A DNA stretch of 64,000 nt from Craterostigma plantagineum (GCA_027422505.1 JAPQWV010000002.1:24592501-24656500), one strand, 5' to 3'; numbered from the stretch's first letter, positions 11,606-22,229 are shown. The notes: generated from the sequence alone by a model not told the origin. Program-made: numbers and translations.

Positions 11606-11974
11606 ATGGAATTCCTCAAAGTTTGGATTCTGATATCTGTGGTGGCGTCGTCCTCTCTCATTTCGAGCACCGAAGCCACGATTATATTCTTGCCTGGCTT
11701 TGGATTCTGCTCGCTACTATTTCCCTTGCCTGGCTTTCCTCTCTGTCCACGGTCACCACCACCACCACCACCACCATCTCCACCACCACCACCACCACCT
11801 TCCCCACCACCACCATCTCCGCCACCACCACCACCTTCTCCACCGCCGCCAGCGCCAGTGGTGGTAGCTACAGGCGTTACAATCTCGACAATTACAATCG
11901 GAAATACAGTAACCTTCTGCTACACTGCTCCTGCTCCAATAGCTGGTTTTCCTATTCCGCGTTGCCCAACTTAA
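11606..11974 (+). CDS. Small secreted proline-rich (extensin-like) protein, copy 2
   Basis: The 122-residue paralogue of copy 1 has the same signal peptide ending STEA, the same FGFCS and LCP cysteine segment, a shorter SPPPP tract (about residues 50-83) and the same C-terminal segment ending RCPT. The NVT sequon of copies 1 and 4 is changed to GVT, so the predicted N-glycosylation site is lost, while all four cysteines are kept. The proline codons are nearly all CCA or CCG in long runs, which explains the length variation between copies. The frame is open throughout and the upstream region matches the other copies, so it is probably expressed. Function is not known. Confidence 0.8.
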   Translation: MEFLKVWILISVVASSSLISSTEATIIFLPGFGFCSLLFPLPGFPLCPRSPPPPPPPSPPPPPPPSPPPPSPPPPPPSPPPPAPVVVATGVTISTITIGNTVTFCYTAPAPIAGFPIPRCPT

Positions 11975-12624
11975 CTGTCGCCGACCGACGAACAAATACT
12001 GCGGACATATATTATATATACTAATAAAAAAAAAAGCAAACGGCATGCTTATATACAAATAATGTATATTACTAATAAAACAAACCCTTACCAAGCGAGT
12101 AAGGCGGCCTTGATTTGGACGACAACAAGAATGCAGCATCCATGCAGAAAGGAGCTTGTTTATGATTAATGTGTAGTAGTTTTCGATTATAGATTATATA
12201 CTGCACCTTATCGTAAACTAGTGACGTATGTATGTTCTCTGTGTAATCGTTCTCTTCTTTCACATAACAATATCGTTATCTTATCGATGTCGCTTTTTAG
12301 GTTTTGACGGTCTGTTTGTTGGAGGACCACTAGAGCGGTCATTTTATCATGATGTTAGAGCTCGGACCATTAGCTCGTGGATACTAATCCTCACGATAAC
12401 TCCCATTAAAAAAAATAATGCCTTTCTAAGGTTAGTTAAGAAATAAATTGACGAAAAATGTGTTGAAAATAAAATATGGAACACTTTTAAAATATAATAT
12501 TCCTTTTGAATGTTAAACTTTCGGTTGGACAAGTGACCGGTGATTGGTTATGATGGCGTTGTTATATAATAACGTACTAAGAATAAATGACCTTTGCAAA
12601 GAAGTTGAACTTTTTTCTTGCATT

Positions 12625-12965
12625 TTTGCGAAATGGCAAAGTAAGCTTCCGGGAGCACCCCCCACTCGCCATAAGTAGTGGATCGGAAATCGTGTGGGCT
12701 CGATCGTCTCAATGCTTGCTTTGTGATACGTCTGACCACGAAGATGAAAAATCACTTATTTTTCGTCTGTCCTTTTGCTAAACGATGACCTAGCTTGTTC
12801 AGGGGTCTGCCCAAATGGACTTTGCCTTATGGCGACTGGAGGTTGGGCATTGGATGGGCCGCAAGACACATTATGGAGGGGGAAACATCTGCTTCATCTG
12901 ACTTCTCAGTTGATCCCTTTAGTTATTAGCATTATTTGTCTATCTGCGACCGTCTATTTTACCTT
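12625..12965 (+). pseudogene. LINE zf-RVT remnant, copy B
   Basis: This is the counterpart of 9860-10230. It reads CLLCDTSDHEDEKSL in a frame resembling the cysteine-rich zf-RVT motif and keeps a stretch of about 30 bp that copy A lacks. It contains stops and is not functional. Confidence 0.4.
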
Positions 12966-13262
12966 TTAGATATTTATTACAAATTGAGGGGTCCTTATTC
13001 TTAAAACCAATTGGTAATACGAGGAGAATGCCTCTTATATATAGCGGATAGAAGAGCTTGAATTAGTTGATGTGGGACAAAGTCCAAATTATAATCTCAA
13101 TTATATTCTTTGCAGTCATGTGCTATTCGTAGTATCTGGCGTGAGGCTTGATAGTTTCTTTGTCAGCAGTGGCATGTTATCGGTGGTTTTTTTTTCTCTT
13201 TACATATTGACACACACATATATATAATAGTTACCTTTTAAAAAAAGAAAGTAAGACATTTA

Positions 13263-13511
13263 GGCTTGTTTGCTTTACAGGATAAACTTAGAAAATGGAT
13301 TACAAAATAATTAGTAATACATAATCTCATGTTTGGTTTACTAAGATGAAGCCCGATAAATTATTAAAGCCCGAAAATACCAAACGGGCATTTCTATTAT
13401 TTATCCTAAATGGACCCCTATTATAACTTTATATTGGAATTGGATTATCCGGTACTATTTTTTATCGGGCTTTGACCTTTCTCATAAAGGGGTTTATAAA
13501 GCAAACGCAGC
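13263..13511. mobile_element. Tourist-like (PIF/Harbinger) MITE
   Basis: The terminal inverted repeats are GGCTTGTTTGCTTTACAGG on the left and the complement of GCTGCGTTTGCTTTATAAA on the right. A TTA duplication flanks the element (13260-13262 and 13512-13514). Internal AAGCCCGATAAA and TATCGGGCTTT also pair. Length 249 bp with no coding capacity. A 3-bp TTA duplication with GG/GC-starting ends is typical of Tourist elements. Confidence 0.7.
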
Positions 13512-13939
13512 TTAAGGTATTTTTGTGTGTCATGTTTATTCTTAAGAATAGGAAAAAAAAGTCGGATCAAAGGGAATATAAATTTCAAGGCAACGTTGAA
13601 TTAGTGTGGCCAACTGGAACATACGACCTTGTTTTTATTTCCTTATAGAGGTGGTGGGATCCAAACGAGTAAGCTGTGGACATTTAATGAAGAGCTAAAA
13701 GCTATGTAGTAGTATTGTGCAATTTACAAGGTATTTTATGTGTTTCATGTTTATTCTTAAAAAGGAAAATTAAATAAATCTAGCTAGCGGACATAAATTC
13801 TTAATAATGACAAATATGCAAAGTTGAATTTGCGTACTTATAGCTACCCCACCCGAATAAACTCTCAAAACATTAATTAAGTGGACATTTGGCATCGAAT
13901 GTAGCGATTAGAATAAGACGTTGTTCTATGCATCTCTTT

Positions 13940-13942
<3 letters not shown>

Positions 13943-13987
<45 letters not shown>

Positions 13988-14012
13988 ATTATATATATAT
14001 ATATATATATAT
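13943..14012. repeat. (AT)n microsatellite flanking the fold-back MITE
   Basis: A long AT run precedes the MITE and a second run (about 14391-14411) follows it, as if the MITE had inserted into the microsatellite. Confidence 0.9.
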
Positions 14013-14019
14013 AATGAGG

Positions 14020-14391
14020 AATGATATGGTGCTCACCTTCTGTGAGCACCTTACATGGTCACCTACTGATTTGGCACCGATTCGTGCCAAATTAGCATGA
14101 CACTTCACTATCAAATGTGATATGACATAATCAACACATTTTATGTGTCATAGATCGACACATATGATGTGCTATGTTCACGTCTTATGTGGCACTTGTT
14201 GTATGGCCTTCATATATACGATGTAAACATGGCACATCAGCAGCATATGTAAGATCTATGACACCTAAAATGTGTTGATTGACGCCACATTACATCACAT
14301 TTGATGTTGAAGTGGCATGCTGATTTGGCACGAATCGATGCTAAATCAGCAGGTGCCCATGTAATGTGCTCACAGAAGGTGAGCACCATAT
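14020..14391. mobile_element. Fold-back MITE with arms of about 170 bp, inserted in an AT microsatellite
   Basis: The left arm starts ATATGGTGCTCACCTTC at 14024 and the right arm ends with its complement near 14391. Pairing continues with few mismatches for most of the element (ACTGATTTGGCACCGATTCG on the left matches the complement of the right arm). It has no ORF. A related element with the same TGGTGCTCACCTT ends lies at 31402-31620, also inside AT repeats. Confidence 0.8.
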
Positions 14392-14986
14392 ATATATATA
14401 TATATATATAACTCCTAGGTTCGATAGTTTATATTTCGACTTCTCATATCGAGCTTTTTTTTTCTTTCGTTTTTCTTAGAACTGGTTATATTTTATACGC
14501 AATATAAAAGAGTCCAGCTCGCTCATTTTCTATACTCGAATTCCATTATAAAATATCTAAGCTAGCTCGGTTTGCAGCAAAGCGCGAAATTTTATATTTA
14601 AAGAAAAAATTAAAACAAAATAAATATAAAAAGGCGCACGAGGATGTTGCAACAAACATAACCTCAATAAACGAGGATATTTCAACTCTTTTTGTATATG
14701 TAATTCAATTATAAACCCTAGTTTTGAACTTCCTATGGCGTGCGCGCATGCATGTTTATCTCAAAAACACATCTTCTATTTTATCAAGTGGGAAATACTC
14801 GGACCACCTTTACAAAGTTGAATTATTTTCACTACAAGTAGAAAAAAAATGCATGTTTTGTGCAAAGTAAATTCTTACCACTATTACCATCAAAGCCATA
14901 GCTATCAATTATTCAAGATGGTAATAAAACTCTTATCAACCTATAATGCTAGAGCCATGCAATGCAAGGATATATTATTAGCCTAC

Positions 14987-14994
14987 TATATAAA
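14987..14994 (+). promoter_or_regulatory. TATA box of proline-rich gene 3
   Basis: TATATAAA followed by GGGCTCATCACCACACC, 82 bp before the ATG, identical in context to the other copies. Confidence 0.8.
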
Positions 14995-15075
14995 GGGCTC
15001 ATCACCACACCAAAATTCTCACAACATCACAACTGATAACTGTAATAGAAAACATCACATTAATAAAAAAGAAAC

Positions 15076-15381
15076 ATGGAATTTCTCAAAGTTTGGGTTC
15101 TGATATCTTTCTTGGTGTCGTCCTCTCTCATTTCGAGCACCGAAGCTAGGATTATATTCTTGTCTGGCTTTGGATTCTGCTCGCTACGATTTCCCTTTCC
15201 TGGCATTCCTCTCTGCCCACGACGTTCCCCACCACCACCACCACCACCACCTTCCCCGCCTCCGCCAGCGCCAGTTGTGGTAAACGTTACAATCTCAACA
15301 ATCACAATTGGAGCGACAATAACCTTCTGCTACACTGCTCCTGCTCCGATAATTGGTTTCCCTCTTCCGCGTTGCCCTTGA
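15076..15381 (+). CDS. Small secreted proline-rich (extensin-like) protein, copy 3 (short tract)
   Basis: The 101-residue paralogue keeps the signal peptide (ending STEA), FGFCS, LCP and FCY cysteines and the C-terminal RCP, but the stop falls directly after RCP, so the final Thr of the other copies is absent. Its proline tract is much shorter (about residues 54-70). The NVT sequon is retained. Signal-peptide residues differ most from the other copies, which suggests it is among the more diverged members. The open frame and conserved promoter argue that it is still a gene. Confidence 0.75.
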   Translation: MEFLKVWVLISFLVSSSLISSTEARIIFLSGFGFCSLRFPFPGIPLCPRRSPPPPPPPPSPPPPAPVVVNVTISTITIGATITFCYTAPAPIIGFPLPRCP

Positions 15382-17071
15382 AATCCACCGATGCGAAAAA
15401 ATGCGTATACCATCCATCTTTACATCTTTCTATCAAAATAAAACTCCTGTATGAAATAATATATAATGCAGCTTATAGCATGCTTGTTATTTTATACATT
15501 ATATGAATAAAACGAGCCCTTATCCAGAGAGTAGGCGGCCTTGAGATTATGGACGACAAAAATGCAGAACCATATTGCAGAAAAAGGAGCTTTGTCTACG
15601 ATCGATGTGTAGTAAATTGTGGTTGTAGTTATATTGCACCACCTTATCGTATACTAGCGATGCGTGTATTCCGTTGTAATCTTCTTCTCATGCGAATCAA
15701 AGGAAATTATACCATAATGCATCGTTATCTTATTGATGTTTGCTTACTGTTTTTAGGTTTTAACGTTCTGTTTGTTGGATGACCACTTGAGCGGTCATTT
15801 TTCCATGATATTAATAGAGCTCAATCCATTAGGTCGTGGATACTAATCCTTACGATTATTACCATTAAAAAAATTAATGCGTAAGGTTATGTACCAAATA
15901 AATCAGCGGAGAACGTGTTGAAAATAAAATATTAAAAATGAACTTTACAATATAATGCATATATTTGCCCACGGTAACATGCTACCAGTGGTTTTTTTTA
16001 TTCGTTATACATATCTATATAATAGTGACCTTTTCAAAAGAAAAAAAGAAAGATCTGGATATTTAAAGAGAGCTAGAAGCTATATATTATATTATAATAC
16101 CATGTATAAGATATTTTTGTGTCTCATGTTTATTCTTAAAAAAGGAAACAAAGATCGGATCAAGGGGACATAAGTTCTAAGTAGTAATGACAAATGTGCA
16201 TTGAATATGTGTAGCCAACCTCTAGGTAAACTCTCAACTTCCTCAATTGGATATATGAATTAATTTAAGGCATCATATGTAGTGATTAAGATAAGGTTAT
16301 TTTCTCATATATATTAACTAAGGTCATTTCTCATATAATATTTGGAGTTATCAAATTCGATATTTTGGTGTAAAATACGACCGCTTTTTTTCTTTTTTCG
16401 TAAAACTGGTAGTATATTTATATGCAATATTTATCGTTTTCTTTACTCCTTATATAGCGTGTAGACTCATTTTCTACACTCGAACTCGATTTTGAATAAA
16501 TAATTCGGCTTGGTTTGTAGCTTGATATTAAAGCTCGAAAATATTACATTTAAAGGAAAAAATTAAAATAAAATAAATATTATAAAAGCTCACAAGCGGT
16601 CTTGTGAGTCGATCAGTCACGCCCAAGCTCGATATTCATGAACTAGACTAGACAGAGGTTCATTCGAAACGACTTGACTCGACACGACTCATCGTCTACC
16701 CTTAAAATACGTGTGGTATAACCCTCAATAATAGATGATTCTTTAATATGTATATATAATTCAATTACAAAACCCTCGTTTTGAATTTCCTATAGCGTGC
16801 AAGTGCATGTATGTTATATCTCGTAAAATTTCAAATAATACAATGCGCAAAACTCAACTTCTATTTGGCAAGTGGAGAATATGAATAGCACTCGGACCAC
16901 CTTTGCAGAGTTGAATTCTTACCACAAGTAGAAAAAAAAATGCATTTGCAAAGTAAACTCTTACCATTATTATGATCAAAGCCATATAGCTATCCATTAT
17001 TCAAGATGGTAATAAAACTATTAACAACCTATAATGCTGAGCCATGCAATGCAAGGATATTGTTGGCGTAC

Positions 17072-17079
17072 TATATAAA
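17072..17079 (+). promoter_or_regulatory. TATA box of proline-rich gene 4
   Basis: TATATAAA followed by GGGCTCATCACCGCACC, 81 bp before the ATG. Confidence 0.8.
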
Positions 17080-17159
17080 GGGCTCATCACCGCACCAAAA
17101 TTCTCACAACATCACAACTGATAACTGTAACAGAAAACATCAAATTAATAACAAAAAAC

Positions 17160-17552
17160 ATGGAATTCCTCAAAGTTTGGATTCTGATATCTGTCGTGTT
17201 GTCGTCCTATCTCATTTCGAGCACCGAAGCAACGATTATATTCTTGCCTGGCTTCGGATTCTGCTCGCTACTAATTCCCTTGCCTGGATTTCCTCTCTGT
17301 CCATCACCACCACCACCACCACCACCACCTCCACCTTCCCCACCACCACCACCACCATCACCACCACCACCGCCACCTTCCCCACCACCACCATCTCCAC
17401 CACCACCTTCACCACCGCCGCCGCCGCCAGCGCCAGTGGTGGTAGCTACAAACGTCACAATCTCGACAATTACAATCGGAACGACAGTAACCTTCTGCTA
17501 TATTGCTTCTACTCCAATAGTTGGTTTCCCTCTTCCGCGTTGCCCAACTTAA
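17160..17552 (+). CDS. Small secreted proline-rich (extensin-like) protein, copy 4
   Basis: The 130-residue paralogue has the signal peptide ending STEA, FGFCS and LCP, a long tract of SPPP to SPPPPPP units (about residues 50-91), then the conserved VVVATNVTISTITIG segment, FCY and terminal RCPT. The Arg found before the tract in copies 1 and 2 is missing. The four cysteines and NVT sequon are intact. Another open frame over the same bases (17006-17674) exists only because the CCA repeat is open in every frame. A secreted cell-wall or apoplastic role is inferred from the signal peptide and Ser-Pro repeats. Confidence 0.8.
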   Translation: MEFLKVWILISVVLSSYLISSTEATIIFLPGFGFCSLLIPLPGFPLCPSPPPPPPPPPPSPPPPPPSPPPPPPSPPPPSPPPPSPPPPPPAPVVVATNVTISTITIGTTVTFCYIASTPIVGFPLPRCPT

Positions 17553-17835
17553 CTGCCGTTGCCCGACGAACGAATGCTACGTATTGTCTCTATCTTTATA
17601 TCAAAATAAAACTTGTTATTTTATGTAATATACGAATAAAACGAACCCTTGCCGAAAGAGTAAGGTGGCCTTGAGAATTTGTACGACGAAAATGCAGCAA
17701 CGTGCAAAAGGTATTATTGTTTACGAGCGATGTGTAGATTATTGCACCTTATTGTAAACTAGCGACTTATGTATGTTCTGTTTGTAATCGTTCTTCTCAT
17801 TCCAATCGAAGGAGTTATCCCATATAATATATCGT

Positions 17836-18258
17836 AGAATCTTCATTTATACATAATTTCAATGTGATCCACCTTATTTCGAAATTTACATATAAACCCA
17901 CGATCTTTCTCAAACCTCTCAAAAAAAACCCCTCGTTAACCTCAAGCAACTCAATTTGAGGGGTTATTCCATCTCCACCCCTCAACCGCCACCCCCTCTC
18001 ATTAAATTAACCTCATATCGATTGGGGTACTTAGAATCTTTAATTTTATGTTTGTGGGTTCTTTTCTAGCCTTGATGCATGCATTAACAAGCATAGAAGT
18101 CAGTCAGAGAAACTTAAAAAGAAAGAAAATTACGCAAAGAAGACAAGAATATCAAAGATGGTTATTGCAGAAATACAAGAATCTAATCTCAAACTAACAG
18201 TAAAAATCCCATCAATACGCTACACCGCTATACTCTTCCGAAGTAACTTGAAGAAAAT
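17836..18258. other. Intergenic, no gene seen
   Basis: AT-rich DNA with a short hairpin-like pair (AACCCCTC near 17928 and GAGGGGTT near 17958). Nothing else is supported. Confidence 0.5.
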
Positions 18259-18468
18259 CTACCTAGAAGAAGAAGGTAAGGGCATACAACAACTGAAGAT
18301 CCTCGTACAAGCACGCCTAAGCCTTGGATACATTCTAGCAGTAAGAGCCCTCGACTCTTTCCATACATCTTCCATAAGATCAACGAAGAGATTCAAGCTT
18401 CTTACAGGCGGGATGTAAATGGTCAAAGGAGCTGCTGAGAAAGCAACTGTAAAGAGAAAATCCAACAT
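18259..18468 (-). CDS. Small uncharacterised plant protein (69 aa), possibly membrane-associated
   Basis: The 69-residue minus-strand ORF begins MLDFLFTVAFSAAPLTIYIPP with a hydrophobic N-terminal segment (about residues 3-20), followed by VRSLNLFVDLMEDV and a basic segment (PRLRRACTRIF), ending in Ser and Arg. The layout resembles a family of short conserved plant proteins that I recall with an LNLFVE.ME motif, but I cannot name it. An overlapping plus-strand ORF (18158-18418) has no recognisable features and is probably a shadow. It stands alone between the proline-rich array and a transposon cluster. Confidence 0.5.
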   Translation of the reverse strand: MLDFLFTVAFSAAPLTIYIPPVRSLNLFVDLMEDVWKESRALTARMYPRLRRACTRIFSCCMPLPSSSR

Positions 18469-19070
18469 CTTTTTTCCCTGGCGATGATGGCAAGAAGGAG
18501 ATTATTCCAAAAGGTAGTGCTTTATTCTTTTGATATATATAATGGGTTCAAGTTCAAATTGGTGGGTGTTGTTCTGAGTTATTTATGCCAAAAGTTATAG
18601 CTTTTGGTTGTTTTTGTATTCTTTTGTGGTTGTTGGAAGGTGGGCACTGAATGCATGTAATGAAGCTCAGAGGTTGTGAAAGCGGACAACGTCATTAGGG
18701 AAGGCCACCTCACGTGTTTACTCGAAACTTCTGCTTGGATAATGTTTCTTTCTTACACTTGAAAGAAATTCAAGAATTTGGCCAAAATTAATGACAGTTT
18801 TTTCTTTTCTTCTAATTGAAAGTCTTTTGCTTGTAGATTCAAATCGCCGTGTGGCCCTTTGTTAGTAACCCCTGGTGTTTTATGTCACGTTGTATTCATG
18901 GTATCGATGCTCGTGGAGATAGTCGTGTCAATTTTACGTTCGCTTGGATATATTTTTCAAATTTGAGCCATGAGTTTTTTCTTTTTATTCTAATGTGCAG
19001 TTAGACAATCTAATCTCAATTTTAGAAGGGTTGGGATAAGCGGGCGGGGCCACATTCAATTAGTTGACGT
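18469..19070. other. Probable upstream region of the small minus-strand gene
   Basis: No ORF is supported. The first few hundred bases would be the promoter and 5' UTR of the 18259-18468 gene. No clear regulatory motif was identified. Confidence 0.4.
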
Positions 19071-19473
19071 TAGAGCTGTCAAACGGGCCGGCGCTGCGGG
19101 CCGGCCCGTTACCTGCAAAAGCCCACCAATTGGCAGGGCGAGCCGCAGGCTTGGCGGGCTTAGCCCGCCAAAAATAAAAAATAAAAAGTGAAAAAAAGAG
19201 GAAAATTTTTTTAAAAGATTTTTAATTCGGAAGTATTTCCTAATTCTTTAATAATAATTTATTTATTTTATTAAACTTAATTCCACTTAAAATTATAATT
19301 AAAAATATAGAAAACCTACAAAAGTTATTTATACATATATAATTTAATATAAAAAATTTATATTTTAAATTCTGGCGGGCATGCCCGCAACCCGCGTCCG
19401 ACAGCCCGCCCCGCCAAAGCCCGCGGCCCGCTCGGCTTGCCCGCCCAGGCCTAAAATTTCAGAGCCCGCTCTA
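19071..19473. mobile_element. hAT MITE with 8-bp target duplication GTTGACGT
   Basis: GTTGACGT occurs at 19063-19070 and 19474-19481. The element begins TAGAGCTGTCAAACGGGCC and its right end is the complement of TAGAGCGGGCTC. GC-rich ends with GGGCCGG- and CCCGCC-type words flank an AT-rich middle. Length 403 bp and non-coding. An 8-bp duplication with TAG-starting ends is typical of hAT elements. Confidence 0.8.
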
Positions 19474-19575
19474 GTTGACGTCGCACATTCGAGAATCGAG
19501 ATGTGATTAACCTTCGAGGTCAAGTCAAAATGTCTTAAGTCCATTTCTACCCAACACCGTAAAATACCATGTATG

Positions 19576-20076
19576 TAGACCTGTCAAAATGGCCCGCGGC
19601 CCGCGGGCAGGCCCTCCACGCCCTGCCTATGGGGCGGGCTGGGCTGGGATTTTCTGGCGGGCCTAAACGGGGAACGGGCTAGGCAGGGAGGGTCGAGCTG
19701 GCCCGCGAGCCGGCCTGCCATATATTTTAATTAATTTATTTTATACATTAAATATATATTTATTTAAATAGAGGAATTAACTAATGATTTTATTTATAAT
19801 AATGATGCATTTAATTATTACATAACTAATGTATATTTAAATATTATAATTAAATAATGAATGATGCATTTATTAATTAATACATAATTAATGTATATTT
19901 AAATATCATAATTATATATAATTCTTAATTAAGACGGGCGGGCCTAGCTGGCAGGGTGGGCTGGGCTTCAGTTTGAAGGCCCGCCACATGGGGGGCCAGC
20001 CCGCGCTGCCCCGCCAAACAGCAGGCTTTGGTGGGCAGCGGGCCAGCCCGGCCCGGCAGGCCCATTGACAGTTCTA
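19576..20076. mobile_element. hAT MITE with imperfect 8-bp duplication CATGTATG / CTTGTATC
   Basis: The left end TAGACCTGTCAAAATGGCC pairs with the right end, the complement of TAGAACTGTCAATGGGCC. The flanks CATGTATG (19568-19575) and CTTGTATC (20077-20084) match at six of eight bases. It shares the GGGCC-rich ends and AT-rich core of its neighbour at 19071. Length 501 bp, non-coding. Confidence 0.75.
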
Positions 20077-20100
20077 CTTGTATCAAATGGACAATACTAA

Positions 20101-20243
20101 CGTTTGGTTAGAAGCTTAAGAAAAGGGCCCAACACTTATTACTTGTAAGAAGCCCGTCATAAGTTATATGGTCCCTTTTAGTCAGAATGTTTGTTACGGG
20201 CTTTAAAATTAAAACCAGGCTACACATAGTAAACCAAACACCA
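20101..20243. mobile_element. Small Tourist-like MITE with TAA duplication
   Basis: The left end has GTTTGGTTAGAAGCTTAAG and the right end is the complement of a GTTTGGTTTACTATGTG stretch. TAA lies on both sides (20098-20100 and 20244-20246). Internal CCCGT and ACGGGC words pair. Length 143 bp. Confidence 0.5.
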
Positions 20244-20869
20244 TAAAAGATATTATTATTTATATTATATGGCTTTATTAGGGACGAGCAAACGGGCCAA
20301 GTTAAAAAAGAAAATGTTTTATAAATATTCATACTCAAAATGTTCAAGTGCAACATATAATTACTAGTATAAAGAGGGGGTCTTTTTAAAAAATAGCCTT
20401 TGACGTGGTCAAGTTTAAAAAAAATAGCACTCTTGACTTATTTTTTTGGTCAATAGCACTCTTTTTAATTAACACTTAATCTTCTTCTTCTAATCCCTAA
20501 ATATTAATAAAAAAATAAGAAAAACAAAAATATAATACAACAACGCCTGAAATGAATTAAAAGCTGTACGTCCATTTTGCGGCAGAAAGCCTTCATTCCA
20601 CCTCACCTAACTATTCTTCTTCTTCATCATCGTCCTTAAGAAAAATTTCCGGACCTCGTATCAGCTTCTTCACAGGCAAAGGAACACTGGAAAGTCCTCG
20701 GCGAACGAAAGATTCGAACCTCACGCTTCAGTGTAAGTATTTTTCCGGGTCGTATTTTGAATATAACCATCTAAATTTGTAACTCTCAGTCCTAAACCCT
20801 TCCAATGGGTTCTCAAAGCTTCGAAAATCCGGTTTAGAAGGCCGAACATGTTCATTGTTTTTAAAACTT

Positions 20870-21260
20870 CCAGTTGATTCGGGGACCCTGCTTGAAAGCA
20901 GGCAACCCGCGCGTTACAATGGGACCCCACATAAAAGCAGGAGTCCCGCACATTAGTGCGGCGAATAAATTCACGGGACCCGCACATAAATTCCCGGGAC
21001 ACGCGCATCAGTGCATGGTCCCCGGACATTAGTGCCGGCCCATTAGATCATGGGACCCGCACATAAATGCAGGGTACCTGCGCGTAAAACAGGGGACCCG
21101 CGCAAAATAGCTTCTTGTTGATAGGTCCATGGCCGTATACAGTTGGAAGGACTGTTAGTCGTGGTCATGCTTCATGCACTAGAGGTTGGGTCCCGTGTAC
21201 AAGAGCTTGGGTCCCGCGCACTAGAGCTTGGGTCTCGTGTACTAGAGCTTGGTCCCGTGC
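20870..21260. repeat. GC-rich minisatellite of GGGACCCGCRCATAAA-like units (left block)
   Basis: Variants of GGGACCC or GGGTCCC followed by GCGC or GCAC and then ATAAA or ATTAG occur every 20-40 bp, for example near 20920, 20980, 21050, 21090 and 21190. The copies are degenerate and occur in both orientations. Confidence 0.65.
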
Positions 21261-21377
21261 TATATGTTAGGGTTTTGGGAAGCTCTAACGGCGTTTTGCA
21301 AGCTATATAAGGCTTGGATTTATCAAACACACAACATCTAAACATTTTTAAATAATCCCGGAACCAAAACAGGAAGA

Positions 21378-21812
21378 ATGCTGACGGACGCCCAAATCGT
21401 CGCCCGCCTCCACGAAATCGTCCGTCACTCGGACCCCTGGACTACTACGGCCGCCGCCGTCCGCCGCCGTCTAGAGGCCGACCTCGGAGTCAACCTCTCG
21501 CAAAGGAGGGCGTTCATCGTGGCCGAGATCGACAGATTCCTAAACGGAGACGACGATGCTCTCGAGGTCGACGGTGACAGCGACGATCGTATGAGCAAAG
21601 TGATCGAAGGACAAGCAGCCGAGGTTGTCCGGAACGACGACGACGAGGCTGAGAGCGAAGTGATCCAAGGCCCAGGTTGGATCAGGTTGTCCGAAACGAC
21701 GCCGTGCAGAAGGATGTCGACCAAGCTCCGGTTGGTGGAGAAGGGCGGCGAGAAGGGTAGAATAAATTATTTAATAATTTTATCAAGATATGCTATTCTT
21801 GATTGTACGTGA
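21378..21812 (+). pseudogene. Captured DEK_C-like exon (SWIB/UAF30-type protein N-terminus)
   Basis: The first 55 residues read LTDAQIVARLHEIVRHSD, then AAAVRRRLEADLGVNLSQRR and AFIVAEIDRFL. This matches the DEK C-terminal domain found at the N-terminus of plant SWIB/UAF30-like chromatin proteins. It is followed by an acidic stretch (about residues 57-100) and a change of character that suggests a passed splice site. The SWIB domain itself is absent. It lies inside a MULE with a target duplication, so it is best explained as a host exon captured by the transposon. The ORF is still open from the ATG, so a chimaeric transcript is possible. The match is from remembered family sequences, not a search. 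Confidence 0.55.
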
Positions 21813-22153
21813 CCCTGACAATATAATTAGTACTGTATTTTAAATTAGCTATGTTTTATAATATAATATTTAGTTCCGTTAAAAAATATAGATAGTGCTA
21901 TGGTATTTAATTTAATTTAATTAGGTTAGTTATTTAATCAACATAAAGGGGTATTAAATTACAGGGTTTTCAGGTTTAACTGCAAGTAACTGCGTGATGG
22001 AACAGTAAAAGTAAAAAAGCATTTCAACCACCACTTTAACTTTCAAGTCAATTCAATCGTTTATCTCCTGCACACAAAACGCCCTCAAATCGTTTCTCTG
22101 CAAGTCCAACAATTCTCTGCAATTCAAACCCAATCCTAGAGCGTAAATCGACA

Positions 22154-22180
22154 ATGGCAATCAGCGCGAACACCCATAAG
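22154..22180 (+). other. Possible short captured first exon
   Basis: After a UTR-like CT/CAA-rich stretch, ATGGCAATCAGCGCGAACAC is followed by CCATAAG and a good splice donor (GTATTTTT), encoding MAISANTHK. This looks like the first exon of a gene inside the MULE. I cannot identify it. Confidence 0.3.
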
Positions 22181-22229
22181 GTATTTTTTTGAATCTGCGT
22201 CTTCTTCAATTTAACGCAGCAAACCCTAA

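Larger units (their letters stand above)
10946..14545 (+). repeat. Tandem segment 2 of the proline-rich gene array
   Basis: This segment repeats segment 1 in order: the CTCGGTTTGT block, promoter, proline-rich gene (11606-11974), conserved 3' flank and LINE remnant. It is then enlarged by a Tourist-like MITE (13263-13511) and a fold-back MITE (14020-14391). Confidence 0.75.
14546..16490 (+). repeat. Tandem segment 3 of the proline-rich gene array
   Basis: The segment has the shared block, promoter, shortest proline-rich gene (15076-15381) and conserved 3' flank. The LINE remnant present in segments 1 and 2 is missing. Boundaries are approximate. Confidence 0.7.
16491..17835 (+). repeat. Tandem segment 4 of the proline-rich gene array (truncated)
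   Basis: The segment has the shared block, promoter, gene (17160-17552) and part of the conserved 3' flank. Similarity fades near 17835, so this is the right edge of the array. Confidence 0.7.

Noticed and set aside
18158..18418. Plus-strand ORF of 86 aa opposite the small minus-strand gene
   Set aside because: It has no recognisable domain, while the minus frame has a protein-like layout.
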